Shown: positions 28,233 through 37,333 of the stretch, one piece after another
Layout of the letters: every line of letters begins with the position of its first letter
Numbering within the stretch: position 1 is the stretch's first letter
Origin: Cyclostephanos tholiformis
Taxonomy: Eukaryota > Bacillariophyta > Thalassiosirophyceae > Thalassiosirales > Thalassiosiraceae
Direction: 5' to 3'
DNA length: 37,333 bases
Assembly: GCA_036939975.1 (NCBI GenBank)
Contig: JALLPB010000016.1
Coordinates: forward strand, 1-37,333
Notes under the pieces: generated by a model
Seen by the model: only the letters and a program-made list of their open reading frames with translations
Told to the model about the DNA's origin: nothing
Database searches by the model: none
Program-made: the position numbers and the translations under genes

Positions 28233-30779
28233 GGTAGTGAGTTTTTTTTTTTTTCACAACACCATTATTTTATTATTATTTTTTAATAGAGGGGTATGTG
28301 AAAGGGGTGGTTCTCCATCCCACGCAACGCGTTCCTCATTTTCGGACCCCACAGGGGGAGGACAGACGTTCTCTTGTAAATTTTCCTATCATTTTGTTTT
28401 ACAGTTTATATATTTTAATTTTATCGGTCAGAGACTACGGGATTTTTTCAGATCCACATCTTTGTAATTTATATCCAGTCAAAAAAAAATAATTCACTAG
28501 TTGAGTCCCCAAACTTTTATCTCAACTTTTTTAACCCATGACGTTGTGAATATTTTTTTCAAACCTTTACCAAGTAATGTATGGACTCAGTTTTGGCCTA
28601 CAAATGTTCAACTCCTCAATAAACAATATCCCTGGGCCATCAATATAACAATGTCCCAAGACAATTTAAAATATGATATTCCCCATTGACACAGTCACAA
28701 TGCATGGGAAATGAAGAAGATTTACGTGATCTGTGCCACCAATTAATCCAACTTATATGTTATTTCTGGAGAATTGGAGACAGATGAGGAATTCTAGTAG
28801 ACAAATTGAACCAATGATACACAATAAAAAAGTACTCTAGGCTGATATGACCAAAAAGGAGTGGACGGGTAAAAACAATGAAAGTTAGAGATATCTCAAT
28901 TCAAATCTCACACACAATGCAAGAGAAGAAATATAACCAAATTAACTTGGCATTTCAGTGGCTTCTGAACATTTAGTTACCAGCACAGCTTGGTGATTTT
29001 CAAACCAACAAACTGCATTGATCAATCCAAGCAGAGAACATCAACATGCTCAATATAAATATTACTGTCAATTCATTGGTGCAGACCAGATTTAAAGGGA
29101 ATTTGTTATGTGCAACAATCAGTGAAAAAAAGAGGATGATCAACCAACCAGGGTGTGGGGTATGGGGTACTGCCCTACAAATTACCCTGCAAAACTTAAG
29201 CTTAGTGGTTCCTACAATAAGATACATCTTGGATACCTGTCTTCCAATCTACAAGACAATTACAGCAATACCCAATATTCTAATTGCACCTGCCGCATTT
29301 GGTTTGATGAATTTTTTGTACTTCATCATGGTGATGTCGTGGTTGTGTGCCCCTTTGTGGGTTGAGGTTTGATACAGAAATCTGAGGTCTATGTAGGAAC
29401 TATACAAAAAACTTTTTTGACTAGTATAGCCCTTTTAGCTCCTGCTTCACAATACAGCATGACATTTCTCATTGATTAATCTGCTTATTTAATGGTACAA
29501 GATTATTCTGGATTTTGCAACCGGGGGTTTAAGACATCACTCTCCTACATACATCAAATGTAATATTACTCTAGATCTATAGGTCACCATAACACTATGA
29601 CTCAATAAAGTTGACTGGCATGTGTGAAGAGCTTTACCAAATGGTCATGTTGCTCTTGACTGTCATCATCTAACGTCATCTTGGCAGTCAAAATTGTGCC
29701 CAAATTTGACAGCAGGCATGCACTTAGTGACCCAACAACTTGCAATTCTGCATGCATCATGAGATATTTTCATTGACATTGTACCTTCAAATCTGTTGCA
29801 TTTTCCATTGCTGTCTTCTCCTCCCAACATGGCAAAGAACATTGCCACATGGTTTAAAAAGGTGAATCATGCCATGCAATTTCTCCCGAAGAATTGGAAT
29901 TCCACAGTTTGCAAGGCAAGCTCATTGTGGAATTTCCAAAACACATCAACAATATTAGCCCGCATCCTGTGTTGTGCCATCTCTCATCAATAAATCAAAG
30001 CGCTGTGGGTGTTTGTCCCACCCACCATTGTTCAATGTGAAGGGATATTGCTTGACTTTTCTGCATTGACTGTGGAAGATGATGCTGCAACAACAGTGGT
30101 GTGTGCAATGACATTGTGTGTCATCCCTGTTCATATATGATCGCCTCCATGCCAAGAAGCCAACAACTACTCTATTGCCCTGGATTGCTGGGATTATTAT
30201 GTTTGGCAGGAAGGATCCCAAGATGCATGGAAGCATAAAAGAAGTAAGATTTGGTGTTGGCGGCATGGGCATTGTTGTAGAAGGAGTTCAATCAATTGGT
30301 GTTGACTTGAAATGAGGGGGGGGCTGTAATGGATGAGGGGATCATTGCCGGCATTGGCAATGGGGATGGCAATCATGGGATAGTGGTTGAGAACCCTGAC
30401 ACTCCTAACATTGGACATCGGGGAAGATGGAGGGGCACTTTAGGGTAGTGAAACATTGCATAAAAAGGCTAATTCATTGTATCTGTTTATGCCAAAGCAC
30501 ACAAAAAATGAAACATATCCATGCTGGTGGTGGTGGTACATGTTACACACCTATTCCTAGAAGATAAAAGGATTGTAACAAAACTAAGCGCTGACTTGTC
30601 ATTGCCCATGATGTGGGGAAGGTGTTAATATAATTATATTGGGCATCTTCATGCCATGGACAATGATATGAGCAAATGCCATGACTAACAACCATGGTGT
30701 GGGATTGCCAAGTTTCCGGTGGTGCTACAAGGTTGATTTCTGGGCAAAAAAGATTGTAGAATTACTATGCCTGTCATGG
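28233..30779. other. Gene-poor AT-rich region, no gene supported
   Basis: A poly-T run (28241-28252) lies just upstream of RRS1. Beyond it, all ORFs are short (about 110 codons at most) and overlap on both strands, with no recognisable domain. Some frames (for example 29153-29365 and 30118-30315, both plus) have a protein-like composition and may be decayed mobile-element coding sequence, but I cannot name a family. The 21-bp block at 29393-29413 repeats 23809-23829. No tRNA or rRNA is seen. Confidence 0.6.
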
Positions 30780-31609
30780 AACTGGGACCACTCTTCTTCT
30801 TTTTGCAGACCCCACAACAAACCGGCCACAGAACCCCAAATTTCGAAAATAAATACCCAATATCCTAGCAATTCATTATAAATTGGACGGGGATTTTTAG
30901 TGTGCATTTGCCTATGCCCAATTTGACTGTATTTAATGTGCCATGTCGTAATTAATTTAATTACCAAACTGGGGTTGGAGGGGACTCCATAGCAGCTTGC
31001 AGTGTTGGACCAATTGACATTGTCAACCGTCAACTGCCCGGTATAATTTCAGCCCAACTCAATTGGGTTCGGGCAAGTGGATTGGCAAAAAAGGCAATGC
31101 AATTCCATGTCTCAAACACCTCCAAATTGCTGACACATTATTCTTGCCCCCGGGGGAAATTGCCACATTATCCAGAATCAAAACATCACCCTCAAACAAA
31201 AACCCATCAGAAATAACATTCACCACATCCTTCAAAAATAAACTGGAATTGTTGTTTTCCTGCCAGATACAATACCACTCCATGTTCATCTGGCAATCTA
31301 TCCCACAAAATTCGAGTATGATTGATGACACCATCCGGTCCAACAATGCAAGGGCTGCTACTGAGTCCCTGCCAACTCCAGTGTGGTGATTGAATTGATT
31401 ACTAAATGGCACATTAAATACAGCTCAATTGGGAATAGGCAAACACACAATAAAAATCTCCATTCAATGGCGCCAAATGGTGGTTCCATAGGACAATGGA
31501 TTGCCAAGAAAATTGGTATTTACCTTCAAAATTGGGGTTCTGGAGCCGCGGTCTGGTTTGTTGTGGGGTGTGCACATAAAAAAGAAAAAAAGTGGGAGTG
31601 GTCCCAGTT
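30780..31609. mobile_element. Foldback-like element: long inverted repeats around a DDE transposase remnant
   Basis: The left arm 30780-31012 is an imperfect inverted copy of the right arm 31337-31609 (visually about 75-80% identical, with small indels). Shared blocks, read left-arm complement against right arm, are ggtccaaca(c/a)tgcaag, 'tggcacattaaatacag', 'ttggggttctg', 'ggtttgttgtggggt' and 'gtggtcccagtt'. The 324-bp centre carries a transposase remnant, listed separately. No target-site duplication was identified. It could be a non-autonomous foldback element, or two copies of one decayed element inserted head to head. Confidence 0.6.
31059..31412 (-). pseudogene. Tc1/mariner-IS630 (DDE_3)-like transposase remnant
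   Basis: A 117-codon open frame on the minus strand contains FLFEGDVLILDNVAISPGGK, resembling the second catalytic Asp block (G-D-V-L-x-x-D-N) of IS630/Tc1-type transposases. The expected 'LPxxxPxLN' block before the third acidic residue follows about 35 residues on as FLPIHLPEPN, where a TGA ends the frame, and V-x-L-K-like residues continue after it. The first catalytic Asp and the DNA-binding region are not found. It overlaps the right arm of the inverted repeat. The remnant is too short and broken to be active. Confidence 0.55.
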
Positions 31610-34600
31610 ACTGAAGCATCCCCATATCTCATTTGTATACTCGGTCTCTATGTATGTAAGAATTGGACTGGTGATGCTCCTCTCATTCCACTCTTATGAA
31701 AAGTACATGATCCATAATCCATATAAGATTGATGCAATGAGGTGCCAATCCAAGAAAGTAAGGTCAGCCTGTCCCATAATTCTGCTCTCCCTGCAAAACC
31801 CACAACTCCTTTTCTCCTCCATTTTAATCATAGCCACTGCTACCTACCACCGTGGATACCAGTTTAAAGCCATTGCAATCTCCAATTTTCAAGTGTTAGT
31901 TGAGGAACATATGCCAGTCTCTGTGCATTCATGGCAACTTGTTGCTGACCTTAAAGATACAACAAGGATCAGCATAGTGCTGAGTCATTGCAACATAAGT
32001 TCCAGGACATTTCTTTAAAGAAATGGACTGACTGGAAACCTCTAATGCCCTGACTACACTATTTATGCAAAGCATTTGAATAGGCATCTAAAGAAGGTCA
32101 ATGCATCCTGAAGAGGCTCTTAGGCTGAACAGAGTAGTGAGGAGCTCCACCTGGACAATGGTGATGATGACAATGGCAATGTTGTGGAGGGTACTGAGCT
32201 GTTTACAACAGGGACATTGCCAGAGAGACATTGATGGGAGGTTGCAATGAGGATGGCAGGGGCATCGCCGCTGAGATGATGGTGGGAGGCAGCAAGGCAG
32301 AGGGAGGCCTTGTGATTGTCAACACAATGGGGGGTGGCTCTGGCTCTGGGGCAGCTAGTACAAGACGACAATGGGAGGCAATTTGGTTGTAGGTGGCATA
32401 GTTGTTGATATGAGTATGACAATGGGTCTTATGGGGGGAGGCAGTGTCTGGGTAAGGGCTGTGAGAGCAAGGGCAGGGGATGCAGGGGTCATCCACTGGT
32501 GGCAACTCATGGTGGCTGTGGGGTTTACTCTAGTGGCAGATGTAAAGTATCTTTTCATCATCCTGCCATCACCTTTCCAGCTAAGCTCAACAAGGTTGGT
32601 CTGTTTCCTCTGCCTGGTTGGGATGGGAGCTGTACCTCCTTGAACCAAAGCAATAGTGGAAGGGCATTTTGCACTTCTATCACCAGATGTTGGAATGGTA
32701 CTCAGATATTGATGCTGACAATCAAGGGGAAGGATGGTCATTGTCATTATCCAATGTTATGGAAATGATGATTATGCAGCAGAGAAACAACAGTGCTCTG
32801 CAGTGAGGAGATGGGTCTCTGCCCCAAATTTGCAACAGCAAATGATGGTCTTTCAGTATGCCTCATGTTCCCCAGAATCCTCCCCGGAATCCCAACAATC
32901 CTTATCCAGCTCATGGGAACAGAGGAGACGATGACAAACATGGGGTGGAGGAAAAGTTTGTGTGCTGAAAAAAAGTCCATAGTGAAATAAGTCATTCATT
33001 ACATTAAAAATAAAATTCCTACATCATATTAAATCAATTTCATCAAACTCATGAAAATATTCCAAATCTAGTTCTTCTGTCAGAGCACATAAATTATACA
33101 ACAGGACCATCATCTTCATCATGATACAGCACTCACCTGTCTCCTTGTCAATAAATTATCCTTCAAATGAAGAAAAGTTGACTGGATGCCACCAATCCCC
33201 CATTCAACAGCCTACCACATCAACATTGCCTGCCATTTCCACAATCTCCAACCTCTGCTGCTCCACTGCTTACTGCAATGAGACAAGACCTTCCTGTGAG
33301 AACTTGATGAAAAATGGACAGTTGACTTTCCCAATAGTAGAGTTGACCACACACTTCCCATCTGTTTTGTTGCAAATGAGCTCAAGCCTGTGGTAGATTC
33401 TGCCCCTATGTGCAACTTGGCTATCTTGAACTGCTCCTGGAATGCTGAAAAATGCAATAGAATTAGTTCATTGGGTCAAAAGACAAAGACAGAAGTCATG
33501 TAGTGGGCATATGTCTGACCATGGTATTAACAGGCCTGAACCTCAGAGTTGGGACCCTGCTGGAGATACAACTTCAGGCCATCCATCATGGACCCCACAC
33601 TTTGGATAGAAGGGAATAGAGATGCTACCAACAACTTGTTGGCAAATTGCAAAGTCTTCAGCTGCAGGAATAGTGATCTTGGAAAGAAAATTGTTCTTCA
33701 ATGCCTTGATGATGATATGATGTCCATATTGCAGGTACATGTGGAGATTGTTGTTGCTCATTCCAAAAAGAATGTTCAATACTGTCAATGATATTCATGT
33801 ATGCATCCAGATGAGAACATGGCCAATACAATCCTCTGGGCACAACTTCCTTGTTGGATGGTCTCCGTTGGATGGATCAGTCATGAACTTGATGTGAGTT
33901 TTGTTGAAAGGAGTGTAGTCATCAAAGAGTGAAGCAGACTTCTGTAGTAGAGCTTGAAAACAGACAATTGAAACCAGTGATGGGTAAACTTGCAAAGTGA
34001 GTAGCTGTGAATCCGGCAATGATAGCAGAGCTATCTGAGGAATTTTCCTTGACCAACGTGGATGATCTTCTGCAGAGAGAGCTTTGTGAAGAAATCCTTC
34101 CTGTTCCTTAAAAGAAGTGTGTTGCTGGGTGCACCCTCACCATGGCCCTTGTGCATCTTTAGGAGTAAGAAGTGAAAGGCCAAGGCAAACATGTTGTGTG
34201 GCAGCTCTGATAAAAACTCAAAATGAGGCTGTGATGGAATGTCTTTGCTGGTAACATTTTTGGGGGTTCCCTTAAATGATTGCAAATCACAGATCACAAA
34301 TTTTCAACTGTGATACACAACACAAATGAGATATCATATGGGAACCCTCCACTATCATACTAGGTATTTCTATAGAAGAAAAATTGAAAGTAGCAAAACC
34401 CAGGTTAATCTCGTATCTCCTTGTTGGTCAGATCTCTGGGTCATCATAGCAGCCTTACACACCCGTACCTTAGAGGTAACCAACAAGTCCATTTATTGAT
34501 CCAATCAAGAAAAGTATGGAATACTTAGGCTTACATAGGGTTGGGAATATTTTGGGGATCAATTTGGTACCCTGGAGACCCTAATTATACTGATTATGTT

Positions 34601-35125
34601 AGTGTAAAATGCTAGCTTTTTCCTTTTTTGCCCATTCACCTTGACTTGAGCCACCAATCCCAAGCCAATAAATATGTGCAATCATATGGCAAAGATGTTT
34701 TCCCACTATACATGCACAGAGGATGGGGAATTGCAATGTCCTCATCTGCCTAATATTGGCAAGGATATTTGGTTGGATAGGTGGTGGGTGGTTTGTGGTC
34801 AAAGTTGGGGTTGGTGGAGTTGTGTCTTGTGTACCTTGATAAAAAGCTAGGTAAAATAAATTAAATGGGATCAAACCAATCAAACACGGCAGCCGCCATC
34901 ATCATACATCTGCTATAGGGCCGCACTCATGACAACAAAGCATGCACCATTCAGCCAACATGACATGGGACATGATATGTGACATGATATGTAACAGGGA
35001 CAGGTCTATGTCATTAAAACAAGAAAAACTGTATTTATTTTACTACTTTTATGGCTGATATTACATGTCACATTGATGATGACTATGCATCAAAGACAAT
35101 GTAACAATGCAACATTGACAATAGG
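31610..35125. other. Gene-poor region with possible decayed coding relics
   Basis: No intact gene is recognised in 3.5 kb. 32120-32600 is G/A- and GGT-rich with short opposing ORFs. On the minus strand between about 34300 and 33540, several adjacent short frames (34031-34297, 33795-34019, 33658-33843) have ordinary protein-like composition and follow one another, which suggests one old gene broken by stops and frameshifts; its family is unknown to me. Near 34970 a 12-bp unit (gacatgatatgt) is tandemly duplicated. Confidence 0.5.
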
Positions 35126-35305
35126 CACTGACTGGTTCTCATCCTAGCTTGATCACTTTTCTACGCTACTATAACATTTAGTTTTTTTAGTGTTGAAACG
35201 TACTGATTCTTAAGTACTATATTATACATTGTAGAAGCAAAATGTACACTAGTAGTGCAAAAAAGGGCAAGTCTAACTGCACCCCCAATTTTTATCACAT
35301 GTAAG
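35126..35305 (+). repeat. Dispersed repeat family A, longest copy
   Basis: The copy begins gactggttctcatcctagct near 35131 (shared with 606-636). It continues 'tttagtgttgaaa', 'tactatatta', 'gtacactagt', 'gcaaaaaagg', 'gtctaactgcaccccc', which is the same order as the reverse complement of 1843-2000. No coding frame is conserved. Confidence 0.65.
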
Positions 35306-35378
35306 AGACTACCGGAATTGTAAAATTTCATATTTTGAGTCACGAATCACACACACGCGATAGGACTTTAATGTACCC

Positions 35379-35496
35379 TTTGCAATTTTCATACGTGTTT
35401 GCAATTTTAATATTTCATCATATTGTTCCTACGTTGACGTTTGCAATTCTCATTCGTGTTTGCAATTCTCATACGTGTTTGCAATTTTAATTATTG
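35379..35496. repeat. 19-bp minisatellite, five units in two blocks
   Basis: Units starting tttgcaatttt or tttgcaattct occur at 35379, 35398, 35440, 35459 and 35478. They are exactly 19 bp apart within each block, with a 23-bp interruption after the second unit. Two unit types alternate: one ends catacgtg or cattcgtg and the other is AT-rich. It lies between repeat family A and the third transposon. Confidence 0.85.
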
Positions 35497-35646
35497 GGAG
35501 TCCCTACAATGCTGATTGAAATCAACAGCGGCAGGAATGAAAACAGACAAATTGTTATTTTAATGAGAATTCCTCTTCTCTCTAACCGCCCTCTAGATGT
35601 GTTATATTTGCTGGGAGGGCACATTAGAGCACAATATCATGCTCAA

Positions 35647-36850
35647 AAATTGAGGTTGAGGGAATCACACTTTTAAGCTTAAATCAACAACTCTACTCTT
35701 CCTCATCGTGAATTAAGGGGGAGTAAAGGGGCTTGCAAGCCCTTGACTTGAATTAAACTCTAATAAAGTTTCATGCCTATTTTTCATTAGACAATTACCA
35801 GGATAATACCTTAAAATTTATCCTAATGTAATTCATCCTTAATTTATAATTCTAGTCACTATAATCAACCTCAAAAAGCCTCTCACCAGCTTTAATACCT
35901 AACTGCGTTATATTATCACCGCAATGGCCTGAAAAACATTTCCATGTTCTATCAAGTCATGCCAGTACAACACCTTCAAAATCTCCCAATTTTTAAACCG
36001 CCCATTGAGCGACTCATGTCTGCTCCACACCCAATTTTGCATTGCTTTGTTCTCAGTCGGATTTGAGGCACACCCTGGACACTTAACCCTCTGGGGCGCT
36101 TCCCCGATGTATCCATCGTCTGCCTCTGCCCTTTCGAACTCATCTAACCAATGCGCCAAGCCAAGGCAAAAAATCTTGACATCGGGATACTTACCAGCAG
36201 CAAATGGTCCGTTCACCCATACAATATTTCCCGTGAGAATATCTACTCCAATCTTGTACCGGAGTCCACATTTCCCTTTAAACTTGAAGGAAGAAAATAG
36301 GTTTCCCATGATAGCTCGTCCCTGCTGAGGGATGCGCACATCAGTGCCATCTACGCTGATGAGGCAGTCATTCAGACTGCCACTCTCTTTCCTGCTTTCG
36401 AAAACAATCTTGAAGGAATAAGGTGAGTTAAATTCGAAAGACAACTAAAACAGAATCATTTTTACTTACCACATCGGGCTCAAGATCGGCAATGGCATGA
36501 ATAAATGGCCACATATATTTACATAGCATCTTGGGATTGACTGCACCAGCTGACCCTCCAACCGTCAAGCAGACTGTGGCTTGCTTCGGATAGGCTTTCA
36601 AAAAGTGAAGCGTCCAAAGAAGATGCGCAAATTCTCCTTCAGGAGGGATGAGGTCACTGGGGGCCAATAAATTTCACAATTGTGAAACATCAAATGGGCC
36701 CGCCTCAAAAAACTCTTGGAAGTGACAATCTTCCGCTCCCACCAACCCGATAGGTTGCCCCGCCTTGTTTTGTATGTCCTTCCCCGCCAGGAGAAAATCT
36801 GTGGCTGTTGGGTTGGTCATCCTCTTCCATTTTCCTTCCATCTCTGCCAT
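35647..36850 (-). mobile_element. DDE_4 (PIF/Harbinger-like) transposon, copy 3
   Basis: This is the most complete of three copies, with both transposase exons present. The terminal motif attgaggttgaggga lies at about 35647-35661, 191 bp beyond the shifted stop at 35852, and a nearby 'gaattaaggggga' block (35711) also resembles copy 1. The 5' terminus is not identified before the window end, so the right boundary given is only the transposase start. Confidence 0.65.
35852..36850 (-). pseudogene. DDE_4-type transposase with intron, nonsense codon and frameshift
   Basis: The reading starts at ATG 36848-36850 (MAEMEGKWKRMTN). Exon 1 runs to 36470, an intron of 61 nt follows (36469-36409, GTAAGT...TTCAAG, phase 0), and exon 2 starts at 36408. 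Exon 1 carries HFQEFFEAGPFDVSQL, then an in-frame TGA at 36674-36676, then NLLAPSDLIPPEGEFAHLLW, LKAYPKQA and KYMWPFIHAIADLEPDV. Exon 2 has DCLISVDGTDVRIPQQG, IVWVNGPFAAGKYPDVKIF, ERAEADDGYIG and RHESLNGRFKNWEIL, giving the DDE/E residues. Near 35925 an apparent 2-nt insertion in an 'ataatata' stretch shifts the frame; the conserved end ITQLGIKAGERLFEVDYSD continues in the next frame and stops at 35852. Related proteins as I recall have Trp where the TGA lies, so TGG to TGA is likely. It is inactive as read. Confidence 0.8.
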
Positions 36851-37193
36851 TCGAAGCTGGGGGTGGAGGCGCACAAGCTGGCAGAAAGAGGAGGGGGGGG
36901 GGGTTGGTGCGCAGACAAAGATTGGGAGCGATGCCTGAAAAAAAGTAAATAGGTACAAAAATCTTTCTAAAGAGAATGGAAATCATTCTAAAGGGAGATA
37001 CACACACTATGGTTAGATACATGGTACAATTCTTTTTGATGCGAAAAGAGCACCAACCGAAACAGAGGGGATAAAATCTGGGTTCCTCCGTTCATTGTCT
37101 TTCTCAAAATTTCATGCTCTTTTATGAGTTCTTACTCAACTTCTCATCAAACACTGGTGGTTGTGTATATTCAAGAAAGCACATATCTAAAAT
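36851..37193. other. Right-hand flank, no gene seen
   Basis: The stretch upstream of the transposase relic includes an 11-12 nt poly-G run near 36893-36903 and AT-rich DNA. The transposon's 5' end should lie here or beyond the window, but no inverted copy of the 3' terminal motif was found. Confidence 0.45.
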
Positions 37194-37305
37194 TCATTTT
37201 CTGCTTCTAATCTATTAGAATGCATTTTCTGCTTCTATGCTATTAGAATGCATTTTCTGCTTCTATGTGATTAGAATGCATTTTCTGCTTCTATTCAATT
37301 AGAAG
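37194..37305. repeat. 28-bp minisatellite, four units with hairpin potential
   Basis: Four consecutive 28-bp units begin at 37194, 37222, 37250 and 37278, each built on gcattttctgcttcta, four to five variable bases, then ttagaa. Every unit can fold: ttcta(a) pairs with (t)tagaa around the variable bases, and in unit 4 the compensating pair cttcta/tagaag is kept. It may continue past the window edge in altered form. Confidence 0.9.
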
Positions 37306-37333
37306 CAGCTTCTACGTGGGAACATGTGGACTT

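Noticed and set aside
27793..28467. 224-codon Ser-rich plus-strand ORF opposite RRS1
   Set aside because: It is the complement of the poly-Glu/Asp coding tract of RRS1, giving poly-Ser.
31383..32018. 211-codon plus-strand ORF
   Set aside because: It begins in the right arm of the inverted repeat and runs into unrelated AT-rich DNA; no domain. It is more likely an element relic than a gene.
35379..35496. CRISPR-like array
   Set aside because: The repeats are contiguous 19-bp units without unique spacers of constant size, in a eukaryotic context.
37194..37305. CRISPR-like array
   Set aside because: The 28-bp units are directly tandem with only 4-5 variable bases, so it is a minisatellite.
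1..37333. tRNA or rRNA genes
   Set aside because: No cloverleaf, A/B-box pair or rRNA-like segment was noticed by eye; a covariance-model scan would be decisive.

Overview
The window looks like nuclear DNA of a photosynthetic stramenopile, most probably a diatom. The evidence is: spliceosomal introns of about 110-185 nt with GTGAG(T/G) or GTGACT donors; two proteins with a hydrophobic signal peptide followed by an A-F junction like the diatom plastid 'ASAFAP' site (MISCKKKQ... at 11108 minus, MTKGGTF... at 24034 plus); eukaryotic-only families (RRS1, Rad60-type SUMO-like domain, JmjC, SAP, LSMT-type SET); and decayed DDE transposases of types I recall as multicopy in diatoms. No rRNA, tRNA, CRISPR or prokaryotic operon was recognised. 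The species cannot be fixed from this sequence alone.

Layout: 1-3.36 kb is repeat-rich DNA with no supportable gene. 3.36-4.32 kb holds a broken pogo/CENP-B-like transposase relic. 4.83-28.23 kb is a gene island of nine intact-looking genes. In order they are: M20 amidohydrolase (+), JmjC/cupin dioxygenase (+), plastid-type SAP plus dienelactone hydrolase fusion (-), small BRCT protein (+), a three-exon protein of about 1431 aa that may be related to the meiotic factor SHOC1/ZIP2 (-), a Rad60/Esc2-type SUMO-like protein (+), an LSMT-type SET methyltransferase (-), a second, four-exon LSMT-type SET methyltransferase (+), and the ribosome-biogenesis factor RRS1 (three exons, -). The island is broken at 21.1-22.7 kb by two truncated copies of a DDE_4 (PIF/Harbinger-like) transposon. 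The second copy ends at the window's only N (22715), next to a perfect 24-bp palindrome and a TCTGGAC repeat array. 28.2-37.3 kb is gene-poor: an inverted-repeat element enclosing a Tc1/mariner-IS630-like DDE remnant, dispersed repeats, a third DDE_4 transposase (intron kept, but with a nonsense codon and a frameshift), and two minisatellites.

How the genes relate: these are monocistronic eukaryotic genes, so order does not imply operons. Three adjacent genes (BRCT, SHOC1-like candidate, Rad60-type) would all suit genome maintenance, and three others (SAP-DLH and the two SET proteins) have presequences that suggest the plastid. Both groupings are inferences. Splice models for the SHOC1-like gene, the second SET gene, RRS1 and the 36-kb transposase were worked out by hand; all keep frame across each junction and restore expected family spacing where the family is known.
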